64,000 nt of DNA from a bacterium (GTDB lineage: Bacteria > Desulfobacterota > Desulfocorpusculales > Desulfocorpusculum), in the NCBI GenBank assembly GCA_037481695.1, contig JBBFLE010000005.1, positions 124,001-188,000 on the forward strand, written 5' to 3'. Position numbers and translations under genes: made by a program. Below the pieces are notes generated by a model. The model was not told the DNA's origin. It searched no databases and saw nothing but the letters and a program-made list of their open reading frames with translations. Positions 34,868 to 43,183 of this stretch are shown here, one piece after another (position 1 is the stretch's first letter; each line of letters starts with the position of its first letter).

Positions 34868-35217
34868 GAGGGCTCTCCCATGTCCATCTGGATGTCGGAG
34901 ATTTTCTTTTTCACCATGGGCAATTCCCGTTGAAGGATTTCCCAAATGATCTCCAGATCCAAACCAAAATAATCGTGCACGATGCGATTGCGCAAACCAA
35001 TGATCCGGCGCCATTCGATTTCAGGGTGCTGTGCCGTAAAGGACTCGGGAAGCCGGTTGGCGGCTTCCCCGATAACTTGCAGGTTTCGCGCAACGGAATC
35101 TATTGTCTTCTCATCGGAAACGAAGGTGTCATGGTCCAACCCCGCAATGTACCGCTCTATCTTCTCGATGCACTCGAGGATGTCGGCAATCAACAGATGA
35201 ACCGGCCTATGGGACAT
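34864..35217 (-). CDS. hepT: HEPN-domain (DUF86/HepT) RNase toxin
   Basis: 117 residues of the DUF86 HEPN group. The Rx4H ribonuclease motif is RNRIVHDYF about residues 81-89, preceded by the usual VARNLQVIGEAANRLP helix. HepT proteins are RNA-cleaving toxins, or are silenced by the paired MNT nucleotidyltransferase. The start overlaps the end of the MNT gene and its stop overlaps the DUF499 start, so it is embedded in the operon. Confidence 0.9.
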   Translation of the reverse strand: MSHRPVHLLIADILECIEKIERYIAGLDHDTFVSDEKTIDSVARNLQVIGEAANRLPESFTAQHPEIEWRRIIGLRNRIVHDYFGLDLEIIWEILQRELPMVKKKISDIQMDMGEPS

Positions 35218-35500
35218 CAATGAGTTCCCTTTCAATGATGTTCCAATTTCTCGGTTTGATCGCCCTGCGGGAGACCAATTCGGTCCGAACGCCGAGCATG
35301 GCTTCAATCTCCTCAGCCAGATCCACGAACCGCCAACCGATGGAGGGGTCAACTTCCACGAGGATATCCACATCGCTGTCCTCTCTCTGGTCCCCTCTGG
35401 CATACGAACCAAAAACGGCCAGTCGTCGAACGCCGAATCGGCGGGCAAGGTCCGGCTTTGCTGCCTTGAGCAACTCGATGATCTCATCCACGTTCTTCAT
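35207..35500 (-). CDS. mntA: MNT nucleotidyltransferase (MntA-type antitoxin)
   Basis: 97 residues with the minimal nucleotidyltransferase motif GSYARGDQREDSDVDILV (GSxxRG...DxD) about residues 31-48. In MntA/HepT pairs this enzyme adds AMP groups to the HEPN toxin to silence it. The HepT gene follows with an 11-base overlap. The ATG at 35500 lies inside the end of the DUF499/DUF1156 chimera. Confidence 0.9.
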   Translation of the reverse strand: MKNVDEIIELLKAAKPDLARRFGVRRLAVFGSYARGDQREDSDVDILVEVDPSIGWRFVDLAEEIEAMLGVRTELVSRRAIKPRNWNIIERELIDVP

Positions 35501-35780
35501 GATCCTGGCTCCCCCCGTGCCCATAAAATAACCTTAGCTGGCTGTCTTTGAAAGCCGAACCTTTGCCTTCGGCACGCAGGGTGGGGCGTTCGCCGAGCAG
35601 GGCGTTGATCAACTTCCAGTCCTCGAGATCGCGGGGCAAAACCTCGAAGAGCGCCTGCGGGGTCATGCCCTGGACGACGGCCCACAGGTTCGCCGCGAAG
35701 ACGGCTTCGGCGAGACGCCCTTCGCGGATGTCTTCGTGAGGTGTCGCGATGGCATACCAGGGTTTGAGTGTTTCGCTCAT
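35484..35780 (-). pseudogene. Chimera of DUF499 N-terminus and DUF1156 methylase C-terminus
   Basis: 98 residues. Positions 1-40 (TLKPWYAIATPHEDIREGRL...LWAVVQG) equal the start of the DUF499 ATPase at 34867. Positions 43-80 (QALFEVLPRDLEDWKLINAL, GER...LR) equal the end of the DUF1156 methylase at 43184-46741. The joint falls at TPQALF. Its ATG overlaps the stop of the Cas5-like gene, so it may still be translated, but it has no domain of its own. It looks like a deletion scar between tandem copies of these two genes. Confidence 0.85.
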
Positions 35781-36715
35781 GTTTCCGTGCCTCCGTTGGC
35801 CGGCGACTTAGAGGTGTCTTCGTCCTTCATATGCCAGATTCCATCTCTGTCCATCCGGAAGCGGGCTGCACCGTCTCGCGCGACGGAACCTGGAACCCAC
35901 AACGGCTCTCCGTCTGTGCCGGCGGTCTCCTGCTTTCCGTCATCCCATCCTCTCAACGCCTCACGCGAGCCCCGCATGCCACTGGGTGCGTCAGAGGCGT
36001 GAGCGAGCACGCGGGCTGAGCGTACGACCGGTTCCTCTCCCCTCAGCTCCACGAGCTGGCCAAATATGTTCGAAGCAACGTCCAGCTTCCCTACGCGCCT
36101 CAGCTTGCCGAGGCCATATCGGGTATCGCCGCCGACGAAAAGGGTATGGAGGGATTGGAGGTCGTCCGGTAATTTTAGGTCCGCGCTCGAAGATGAATCC
36201 GTCTTCTTCAGGAATACATATCCAACAAGCCCCACGGGTGAAGAAGCGCGGCCATCCATTTCGCGCCAAAATGTGTTCATGCACTCGGTCTCCCGCAGAG
36301 ACCCTTCCTCGGCCGTGGCTGACAAAGGGTCGATCGCCGTACCCGGCCTAGTGTGCAGCAGGCGCATGCGAAAATCCCAATCCGGAAGACACTCCTGCTG
36401 GGAATCGTCTTCCCGCCTCCACACCAATCCCGAGCCGCATTCATATTGCGGGAGCCAGGCATGCCAGAGGTCACCACTTTTTTCCGCCGGATACAGGTAG
36501 GTGAAGCGCACACAGTTCTTGATCTCGTTACCAATTTGCTGATAGTCGGGAAACTGCGCCGCAGCCTTCTGACGGGCGAGTTCCGCCGTGATTGCGCCCC
36601 AGAACACACGGGCGGGCACGTAGAGGCGGCATCGGTTGATACTGCCCGCCGGCGCCATACCAACATGGACAGGCGACTCGAGCTGCCAGATCCAGCGATA
36701 AAGTGACCAGCTCAC
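35777..36715 (-). CDS. Cas5-group RAMP protein (Cmr3/Csx10-like)
   Basis: A 312-residue RAMP. The N-terminus has LESPVHVGMAPAGSINRCRL, and the Gly-rich RAMP loop is GGDTRYGLGKLRRV about residues 195-208. This group caps the 5' handle of crRNA in type III complexes. Divergence prevents a firm choice between Cmr3 and Csx10. The start overlaps the cmr5 stop by 4 bases. The last 60 residues are acidic and low in family similarity. No Cas6 is present to make crRNA. Confidence 0.7.
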   Translation of the reverse strand: MSWSLYRWIWQLESPVHVGMAPAGSINRCRLYVPARVFWGAITAELARQKAAAQFPDYQQIGNEIKNCVRFTYLYPAEKSGDLWHAWLPQYECGSGLVWRREDDSQQECLPDWDFRMRLLHTRPGTAIDPLSATAEEGSLRETECMNTFWREMDGRASSPVGLVGYVFLKKTDSSSSADLKLPDDLQSLHTLFVGGDTRYGLGKLRRVGKLDVASNIFGQLVELRGEEPVVRSARVLAHASDAPSGMRGSREALRGWDDGKQETAGTDGEPLWVPGSVARDGAARFRMDRDGIWHMKDEDTSKSPANGGTET

Positions 36716-37071
36716 TGTTCGTCTCCGGTGCTTGCCCGCGCTTTGGCGTGGTAGCGGGCGTAAACGAAAGCCTGGCGGAGCAAATCCCGCGCGAAAAGCA
36801 ATTGGTCGAGATCGTCTGCGAGACCCTTCACGAACGCCAGAGCGTCGTTCCCCTGGTTTTGGTCCGAAAAAACTTTGGACAGGAATTCCGCGGCCTTGCG
36901 GCCGATCCGTTCGCCCGCCTCACCCTGCCGTGCCTTCAAATAAAGGAAACAAGCATAAGGACCTTGCTCTTCCAGGACGGCCAATGCGGCGGTGAACACC
37001 TTTTCGTCGATGCCGTTGTCTTCTGCGAGATTCCGTCCCAGTTCGGCGCAATCGAGGTCGAGATTTTTCAT
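36712..37071 (-). CDS. cmr5: Cmr5/Cas11 small subunit of type III complex
   Basis: A 119-residue, mostly helical protein (LAVLEEQGPYACFLYLKARQ and AFVKGLADDLDQLLFARDLL). Size, all-alpha nature and place between cmr4 and the Cas5-group gene fit Cas11/Cmr5, which lines the target-RNA groove of type III effector complexes. It is translationally coupled to the next gene. Confidence 0.8.
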   Translation of the reverse strand: MKNLDLDCAELGRNLAEDNGIDEKVFTAALAVLEEQGPYACFLYLKARQGEAGERIGRKAAEFLSKVFSDQNQGNDALAFVKGLADDLDQLLFARDLLRQAFVYARYHAKARASTGDEQ

Positions 37072-37094
37072 ATTTTATCTCCCTTGGATAGGAC

Positions 37095-38117
37095 CTACGT
37101 GCCGCCATGGGAGCCGGTACTGTCCCCCGGGGCAGGCTGGGAGGCCTCAACTGAAGCTGCGGTGCTTGCCTGTGAGCTGCTGGCCGACGATGAGTGGATC
37201 ACCCATAGGCGCCCCATGCCACGTGTGCCCATGCCACCTATACCCAGGTGCTCAAGGTAGTCATGAGCCTTCTTGACGACCTCGAAAACTTCTGCCGGCG
37301 CGCTCATCGGCTTCGAATTGACCTGGGCACACACCTCTTGCCCGCCGATCCTGAAGTGCTGGGGATTTTTGCAGACCACCTCCCACATCAGCACCGTGGC
37401 TCGGGGCAGTGCCTCGTAGCTGAAAAGCGCACCTTCCTCGGCGGCTCCGGTCTCGGGATTGATCGAAACCGAGGTGCGCACCTCCAAATTGCTGTTAACG
37501 ACGTGGGTGAATAAGTCATCGCGGAGCAATCCGAGGTTCTGCCCGACGTATTCTCGCAGGTCCTTATCGCAAAAAAGCTGTTTCACTTTCTCTTGCCAGC
37601 CGTTGTGTTGCTTCACTTCAAGAAGCAACCAACCGAGATTCAGCGGTTGTCCGCCTTCCTTTTGATAGAGGGCGCTTTCTAGTGAATCGTTGATCTGGCA
37701 CCCAATGAGCCGCAGCACGCTCGGAGATGTCACCCAGAGTGGGCCCTTGCGGGTGGCTACAGGGAAAAGCAGGACGTGTGCGTCGCTGAAGGCTGCAAGG
37801 CCCGCGAATCCTCCACCAGTTCCACGCGCGAAGCCAAACACAGTGCAGATGGGGCAATCCCGCCCTCCGCAATGGCCACCATGGCCCGTTTGTTCCGGCT
37901 GCCCTTGCCCCGCGCACATCGGGTATCTGTTCAGCGCCATTGCCGCATAGGTGCGGCACACACCGGCCAGGCTTGAACCCGGGATTTTGGGCACGCGCGT
38001 GACCGGATCGCGCACAATGGAAAGGTCCACGCGGCCAAGACGCTGCCCGCCTGTGCCAACATGGATGGGATCAATGCCTAGACCGATAACCCTGAACTGT
38101 TCGTAGCTCTTGCCCAT
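37095..38117 (-). CDS. cmr4: Cmr4/Cas7 backbone RAMP, RNase subunit
   Basis: A 340-residue Cas7 homologue. The start IDPIHVGTGGQRLGRVDLSI contains the Asp (about residue 31) that in Cmr4/Csm3 cuts target RNA every 6 bases, followed by the family segment RVPKIPGSSLAGVCR. A Cys-rich insert (CGGRDCPICTVFG) and a terminal Gly-rich loop (GIGGMGTRGMGR) are also typical. With Asp retained, periodic target-RNA cleavage is expected even though the Cas10-like subunit looks inactive. Confidence 0.88.
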   Translation of the reverse strand: MGKSYEQFRVIGLGIDPIHVGTGGQRLGRVDLSIVRDPVTRVPKIPGSSLAGVCRTYAAMALNRYPMCAGQGQPEQTGHGGHCGGRDCPICTVFGFARGTGGGFAGLAAFSDAHVLLFPVATRKGPLWVTSPSVLRLIGCQINDSLESALYQKEGGQPLNLGWLLLEVKQHNGWQEKVKQLFCDKDLREYVGQNLGLLRDDLFTHVVNSNLEVRTSVSINPETGAAEEGALFSYEALPRATVLMWEVVCKNPQHFRIGGQEVCAQVNSKPMSAPAEVFEVVKKAHDYLEHLGIGGMGTRGMGRLWVIHSSSASSSQASTAASVEASQPAPGDSTGSHGGT

Positions 38118-38121
38118 GGGG

Positions 38122-41100
38122 TTACCCTCCTATATGTACTTTTAGCCAGGTTAGGTGCCACTCCAGCACCCAGGCAAGAATTCCGGTGCCCGCCGCATCC
38201 ACAAGCGCCTCTAGTGCCGCTCCTTGTAACTCCAGCCGGTCGCTAAGAATTGCCCTTGCAAGGCGTAACCATTCCTCTTTGCTTCCGGCTGACCATGAGC
38301 CGGTGTTATCACACCAGTTTCGCGCCTTTTCTTCGATCTGGGACCAGGCACCGCGGAGCGCCGTCAGGCTCGGGCTGTTGCGCACCAGCAGGTCCCAGGT
38401 GGCCTGCATACGTTCAAAGTCTGCAAGCGGCCAAACCCGTGGCGTTTCAAACCGCCGCGAGGTCGTGTCCAGAAACACGCCAGCAATGCGGCTTGCCTCA
38501 ACCCTGATCCCATCGCCGGGGCGCAAATCCGCCATGTGGCGATAGACCTGACCGTTGGGGTGCTGAAAATCCCGCGGGAAGCGCAGCGCGCGATCTTCCA
38601 GGCGAACGTATGAATAGAACACGTCCTCCCGCCCATCAGGCAGGCTTACTGGCACCAGAATCGCCTCGGTGGCGCCGTCTTTCCGCTTTAGCGACAGCGC
38701 GGTGATCCCTTCCCGCGTGCGGCACTCCAGGACCCGCCAGGTCTCGCCACCGTCCCGGTCCAGCGCGTCCTCCAGATTCCGCGCGGCCTCGATCACCGCC
38801 TGAAACGGGGTCAGCCGCGGGAAAGCCACGACTCCGATGCGTAACGGCATGCGATCCCAAACTCGTGCGAACTCCTCACGCCACTTCGCGATTGCCGCCT
38901 CGATACAAGGTGTAACACGATCCAATGGAACGAGAACCCGGAATCGGCGGGGAGTGCGCTCCAGCAGGGTCACCGGTGCGTAGATGCCGAGGCGCTCAGG
39001 TTCTCGTGTGGATTGAATTTTGAGCTTTCTTACCTGGCCGTCGTCCCCTTTGAGCTCAAGCTCCTGCTCTTGGAGCACCGTTGCCGTGTCTGTAGCCTCC
39101 AGACACCGGGACAGGTTGCCAATGCTCAAAAACTCGTTGTGGTCAGTCCGATAGAGGACCTCAAAGGGACCTTCGTTCCACCGGCCCGCGTAGGTCTCGC
39201 GGTCTTCCCATTCTTGTGCTGTCTGCGTATCCGGAGCAAGACGCAACCGGCGTCTCCGCCAGGGGTTCGGATGGCTGGCGGCGATTTCACGAAACTGTTT
39301 GAACAGCTCATCGAAGAAGGCTTCCGTGGTTCGCCAGAAGCGGTACACACGGCCGGGGGACGGAAGTTTGCGGAAAAGCTGATGAGCCAGCCAGTTGGCT
39401 CGCCCATCGTCCGTTAGATTGGCAAATTGAGGGGCATTCGCCCGGTCCTCGACAATCTTGGCAAAGAAGGTGTCCCAGCTTCTCTCGTGCCTGTACCCTT
39501 CCTGAAGGTTCGCAAGAACGAGGTCGTCTTTCTCGAACGATGCAAGCCTGGTTTTTACGTAGTCCATAACCGACGCGAAAGGGCGTTCAGGATCAAGGGG
39601 ATTGTCGATACGTCGTCTCTGATTGGGGTCCCTCTTCCAATATTCCTCGAGTACTGGATTGAACCGCTGCCAAGACGCAATGTTCTGTGCTCTCAGTGAG
39701 TCGACGTGCTCGCCTTCCAGCCAAGGATCTATGTCGAAGCTCACCGTGAGCAAAGCCACGCGATCGTTCTCGTCAGCGACCTCAGAAATCCAGATCGTGT
39801 CGTCCTCGCCTGAGAGCCATGCGTCCAGGCGTCCTCTGCGACGTTCGCGGCAGACGCCACACAAATAACTTTTGCGCGCGTTGTCGGTCTGCGCCGAGCG
39901 AGGCGGCTCGTTGAGGCGCGTTAGGCAAACGGGACAGACGTGACGGGTCCCTGACGCCTCGGACTCATTGTAGGTCTTGATTTCCCATGGCCGGTGGATT
40001 GGGACCGCCAGTGCTTTCCGCACTTCGCGCTGTTCGTGGACCATCGGCACAACGGAACGGGTGGATTGGGAAAGACGGCAAAGCGGCGGCGTTTCGAACT
40101 TGAGTTCTTGTGCGAACTGGTCCAGCTCTTCCGCGATGCTTTTACGCAGCTCCTCAGCCGCGTTATCGTCGAGGCTGCCTTTGCCGTCCTCGCGTTGGCC
40201 AGGGAACGTAAAGACCACCGTTTCGTCATCGCGATAGACGAGCGATCCGATGGCCAGGTCTACTTCGATGAATTTCCGCACCCGCTCAAAGAATCCTTCG
40301 ATGTCACGCTGAGCGCCCACCCAGTCGCCGATTTTCACTGCCCGCGCTTCGTAATGGCGCGTGCCAAACCCAACGGTCAGCACCCTCCAGCGAGTCTGTT
40401 GCTTTGAATTGTTGCCCCACTCAAAGGTATTTCCAACCAAAACAGCCCCGGCGACGGCCGATTTGAAGAGCGCCGCCGCCACGTAAGATTGGTCCCAGAG
40501 TGTGACATCGTTGTTTGGCACCCGAGTCTCGGCCACGGTTGAAAGGAAAGCTTGCCTCAGCCAGCCGCTTGGGCCGATGGCGTCTTCGCGCCAACGCCAC
40601 CAGTGATTTGGGTCTCCGCATGGAATGGAGCCAAGTTCCTTGAGTTTTTCCAAAAGAGCTGCAACCCGCTCGACGAGTTCATCCCAACCGTCTGATGCAA
40701 GAAGCCGCGGCGGATTGACCAGCAGATTGCGAACCGGGTGACCGAACGGCGAGGAGAGCCACATGTGCGTGGCATCTTGCTTCAGATACTCGGACGTCGA
40801 GGTCGGAACGTTTTTCTCGATCCCAGAAGCAATTCCATGCCCGGCCTGAAGAAGACCCAACATTCCATCATCTGAAGCGCGGTGTTTGATCAAAAAGTCC
40901 GTCAAAGAAGACGGCCACTTATCCTGCGGAATATTCCACGAACCGCTTTTGAGCCAGGCAGCGTACTCGCTCCACGGGAAGGGGGGCTTTTCTTGCTCAT
41001 GCCAGCGCAGGTCGTCGTATCCGACGCCGACCCCGCCTTGTTTTCGGAGGAAATCGGCGTGCGCCTTGCCGGTCATATGCAGCCAGCCGATGGCCTCGCA

Positions 41101-41160
41101 GCCGAGCAGCAAAGGCCGATGCTGGCGTAGAGTGGCGAGCATGGAAGTCCCGTTGTTCAT
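38122..41160 (-). CDS. Divergent Cas10 (Csx11-like) large subunit, active sites degenerate
   Basis: A 1012-residue protein that fills the Cas10/Cmr2 position. The N-terminus LLLGCEAIGWLHMTGKAHA corresponds to the HD-nuclease motif (usual form LHDxGK), but HM replaces HD at residues 28-29. A Cys4 zinc motif (CPVCL...CGVC) lies about residue 405-440. The palm-like part reads RVALLTVSFDIDPW; no GGDD/GGDEF cyclase motif is visible anywhere. The late part IGVVAFPRLTPFQAVIEAAR resembles the end of the Cas10 palm. Loss of the cyclase motif fits the Csx11/type III-C group; loss of HD as well would leave no catalytic site. The start overlaps the Cmr6-like stop. Confidence 0.78.
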   Translation of the reverse strand: MNNGTSMLATLRQHRPLLLGCEAIGWLHMTGKAHADFLRKQGGVGVGYDDLRWHEQEKPPFPWSEYAAWLKSGSWNIPQDKWPSSLTDFLIKHRASDDGMLGLLQAGHGIASGIEKNVPTSTSEYLKQDATHMWLSSPFGHPVRNLLVNPPRLLASDGWDELVERVAALLEKLKELGSIPCGDPNHWWRWREDAIGPSGWLRQAFLSTVAETRVPNNDVTLWDQSYVAAALFKSAVAGAVLVGNTFEWGNNSKQQTRWRVLTVGFGTRHYEARAVKIGDWVGAQRDIEGFFERVRKFIEVDLAIGSLVYRDDETVVFTFPGQREDGKGSLDDNAAEELRKSIAEELDQFAQELKFETPPLCRLSQSTRSVVPMVHEQREVRKALAVPIHRPWEIKTYNESEASGTRHVCPVCLTRLNEPPRSAQTDNARKSYLCGVCRERRRGRLDAWLSGEDDTIWISEVADENDRVALLTVSFDIDPWLEGEHVDSLRAQNIASWQRFNPVLEEYWKRDPNQRRRIDNPLDPERPFASVMDYVKTRLASFEKDDLVLANLQEGYRHERSWDTFFAKIVEDRANAPQFANLTDDGRANWLAHQLFRKLPSPGRVYRFWRTTEAFFDELFKQFREIAASHPNPWRRRRLRLAPDTQTAQEWEDRETYAGRWNEGPFEVLYRTDHNEFLSIGNLSRCLEATDTATVLQEQELELKGDDGQVRKLKIQSTREPERLGIYAPVTLLERTPRRFRVLVPLDRVTPCIEAAIAKWREEFARVWDRMPLRIGVVAFPRLTPFQAVIEAARNLEDALDRDGGETWRVLECRTREGITALSLKRKDGATEAILVPVSLPDGREDVFYSYVRLEDRALRFPRDFQHPNGQVYRHMADLRPGDGIRVEASRIAGVFLDTTSRRFETPRVWPLADFERMQATWDLLVRNSPSLTALRGAWSQIEEKARNWCDNTGSWSAGSKEEWLRLARAILSDRLELQGAALEALVDAAGTGILAWVLEWHLTWLKVHIGG

Positions 41161-42131
41161 CGCGCCCCCTCCGCCTGCAGCCGCTCTTCGAGCTGCTTCT
41201 GAAATTCTTCTCGAGAAGTTGCTTCAATCGGCTCTTGTTCCTTCAGCCATCCCCGCCACGTCGTGATCTCCGCCGTGCCCCACCCCACGGTGCGCTTGGC
41301 CGATATGCCGTATTTCGTAAGCAGTTGCTCGATCGCCTCAAGCAGCCGCGGGAGAAAGTCAGCCCGCTGGGCTGTTTGTTTCGCGCCTGGCAATGGGGCG
41401 TACAGCAACCTGAGACTACCTTTCCCTCCGTCTTCCAATTCCTGCGGATTGTCCGCCTTCGGCCTCCTGCCAGGGACTACCTCATAAAGAATCGGTTGCG
41501 TGCCCGCGGGCCGGCGCCGATCGTGTGGATTGATTACCTCGAACCCGATCTTGTCGAACCAGGTAGGATAGAAGACCGACGCACCCTGGTGGAAATCCTG
41601 GCCTTTCCTTTTCTCGTTCCCAAACAGGTGCAAAATCCACCCGGGATCGTTCCAATCCTCGAACCGCTTCCCGTTGCTAAGATGCTCCCGAAGTCCCGCC
41701 TGCATCCGGCACGCCCACCGCAGCACGCCCTTCCAGCTCGCCGCGGACATGTACGGAACACCGAACACGGGATCCTTGCGCACAGGATTGTCGAGCACGT
41801 GAAAAAGCCGGTCGTCCTTCGAGTACCAGGGCGTCTGAAGCGTGAAGGAGACCTCGATGGCGAGCCAGCCGAGCTGAGGGATGCGGACCCGCATATCGAT
41901 CAGCTTCGCAACCTCGTCGGGTAGTAGGCGTGCTGTGACCGCCTGCTTGATGTAGCAGTTCCGGGCGTCGTTCTTCTTCTGGGTGCCCGCCTTCTTGTCC
42001 GCCTCCAGCTCGCCCCGCGCAAACCACGTCGTGCACCCATCGACAAAGCCGCTGGCGAGGCCCGCGGGAAGCTCAGCAGAGTCCGGACATTTTGATTGAC
42101 CGGCGAGGTCAGCGTAGAGGTCGAAACTCAT
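41157..42131 (-). CDS. cmr6: Cmr6-like RAMP protein
   Basis: A 324-residue Cas7-superfamily RAMP. Signature segments: VSFTLQTPWYSKDDRLF, FGVPYMSAASWKGVLRWACR, HLFGNEKRKG, and a Gly-rich loop SAKRTVGWGTAEI. Cmr6 binds the 3' end of crRNA and target. Its start overlaps cmr1 and its stop overlaps the Cas10-like gene. The C-terminal tail (about 30 residues) is a charged helix. Confidence 0.83.
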   Translation of the reverse strand: MSFDLYADLAGQSKCPDSAELPAGLASGFVDGCTTWFARGELEADKKAGTQKKNDARNCYIKQAVTARLLPDEVAKLIDMRVRIPQLGWLAIEVSFTLQTPWYSKDDRLFHVLDNPVRKDPVFGVPYMSAASWKGVLRWACRMQAGLREHLSNGKRFEDWNDPGWILHLFGNEKRKGQDFHQGASVFYPTWFDKIGFEVINPHDRRRPAGTQPILYEVVPGRRPKADNPQELEDGGKGSLRLLYAPLPGAKQTAQRADFLPRLLEAIEQLLTKYGISAKRTVGWGTAEITTWRGWLKEQEPIEATSREEFQKQLEERLQAEGAR

Positions 42132-43165
42132 CTGTTACCTCCTTCGCCGAGGAGCCTGCGCAGAATATCGCCGCCCGTCACGAACTCGTTGTCGCCCAAA
42201 TTGTCCCATGCGTTCTTCTTCAAACGCTGCCGCATCTCGTCGAGCTTGTCCGTGGACTGCACGAAGCCGAAGGTCCGTCTCGCGGATTCGGGGTTCTTGA
42301 AGCTGAATACTTTCTTGCTCTCCGCCCGTCCGCCCGCGAGCCATTTCTCGAGATTGCCAGTGGGGTTTTGTTCGCTCCGGCGCCGCGGAAGTCTGTTTGT
42401 CTTCCCGCACCTCTGCGGCGGATCGTGAACCTGCCCGCAATCGAGACAGCTTTTGCTCTCCTCGCGCCCGAGCACACGGTTGAAGGAGCTGTGATCGGCA
42501 TCTTCCCGCGAAAGGTGCCTTCCTGATACGCACCAGAAGTTCTGAGCCGATGCCCAACCGAACGAGCCGTGATTCAAGCTGCGCCACTGCTGCTGCGATA
42601 CGAACGTCCGTAACTCGTGGTCTGTGCACGCATACAGTCTTTGATGAGGAACGAGCTTCACCAGACCGAAGTCCTGATGGCGCTGCACTGATTGACGGTG
42701 GCTTTCCTCGGTAGGCTTATAGACCGTCTTCCCTCCGATGGCTCCGTACTCTGTGATCAGCCGGAGCGTCAGGTCGAGGAGCGCCCATTCCTTCTCCGAG
42801 ATCGCACGCAAGGGGGTGAACCGAAGCTGGAAGCACTGGTTTGCCTTGATCTGGTTCTGTTGCGGCTTGCCGTTCTCGTCCAGTACTTCGAAGCGAAACT
42901 TCCTCGCCCAGCCAGTGCAGCCAAAGAGCTCGCACACGACACAGTGATGCCCGGGCTTGGTGGGGTCGGCCACCCGGTGGTCAGGGCACCGAATGCCATC
43001 TCTGGTCGGATCGCACGCTGACCCGCCCAAGCCACGCACGAGCACTTCGAACCACCAGCGGATCGAGCCGAGCAGGCCGATCGTAATGAGGCGGTGCGGC
43101 TTTCCGTCGGCATCGCCTGTCCAGATGTCGGTGAGCGCCTTCACCGTATAGGTTCGCTCTTCCAT
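42128..43165 (-). CDS. cmr1: Cmr1 RAMP protein
   Basis: A 345-residue Cmr1. The N-terminus IWTGDADGKPHRLITIGLLG, then SIRWWFEVLVRGLGG, is the classic Cmr1 motif. HCVVCELFGCTGWARKFRFE follows, with a Cys pair also found in the family. Cmr1 caps the 3' end of the type III-B/C complex. Both an ATG (43165) and a GTG (43168) follow GGAGG. The gene begins 18 bases after the methylase, making it the first of the six RAMP-module genes. Confidence 0.87.
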   Translation of the reverse strand: MEERTYTVKALTDIWTGDADGKPHRLITIGLLGSIRWWFEVLVRGLGGSACDPTRDGIRCPDHRVADPTKPGHHCVVCELFGCTGWARKFRFEVLDENGKPQQNQIKANQCFQLRFTPLRAISEKEWALLDLTLRLITEYGAIGGKTVYKPTEESHRQSVQRHQDFGLVKLVPHQRLYACTDHELRTFVSQQQWRSLNHGSFGWASAQNFWCVSGRHLSREDADHSSFNRVLGREESKSCLDCGQVHDPPQRCGKTNRLPRRRSEQNPTGNLEKWLAGGRAESKKVFSFKNPESARRTFGFVQSTDKLDEMRQRLKKNAWDNLGDNEFVTGGDILRRLLGEGGNR

Positions 43166-43183
43166 CACGATTCACCTCCCGCC

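Noticed and set aside
35777-43165. CRISPR array next to the RAMP genes
   Set aside because: I found no regularly spaced direct repeats of 24-40 bases here or elsewhere in the window. The repeats present are single palindromes or long duplications.
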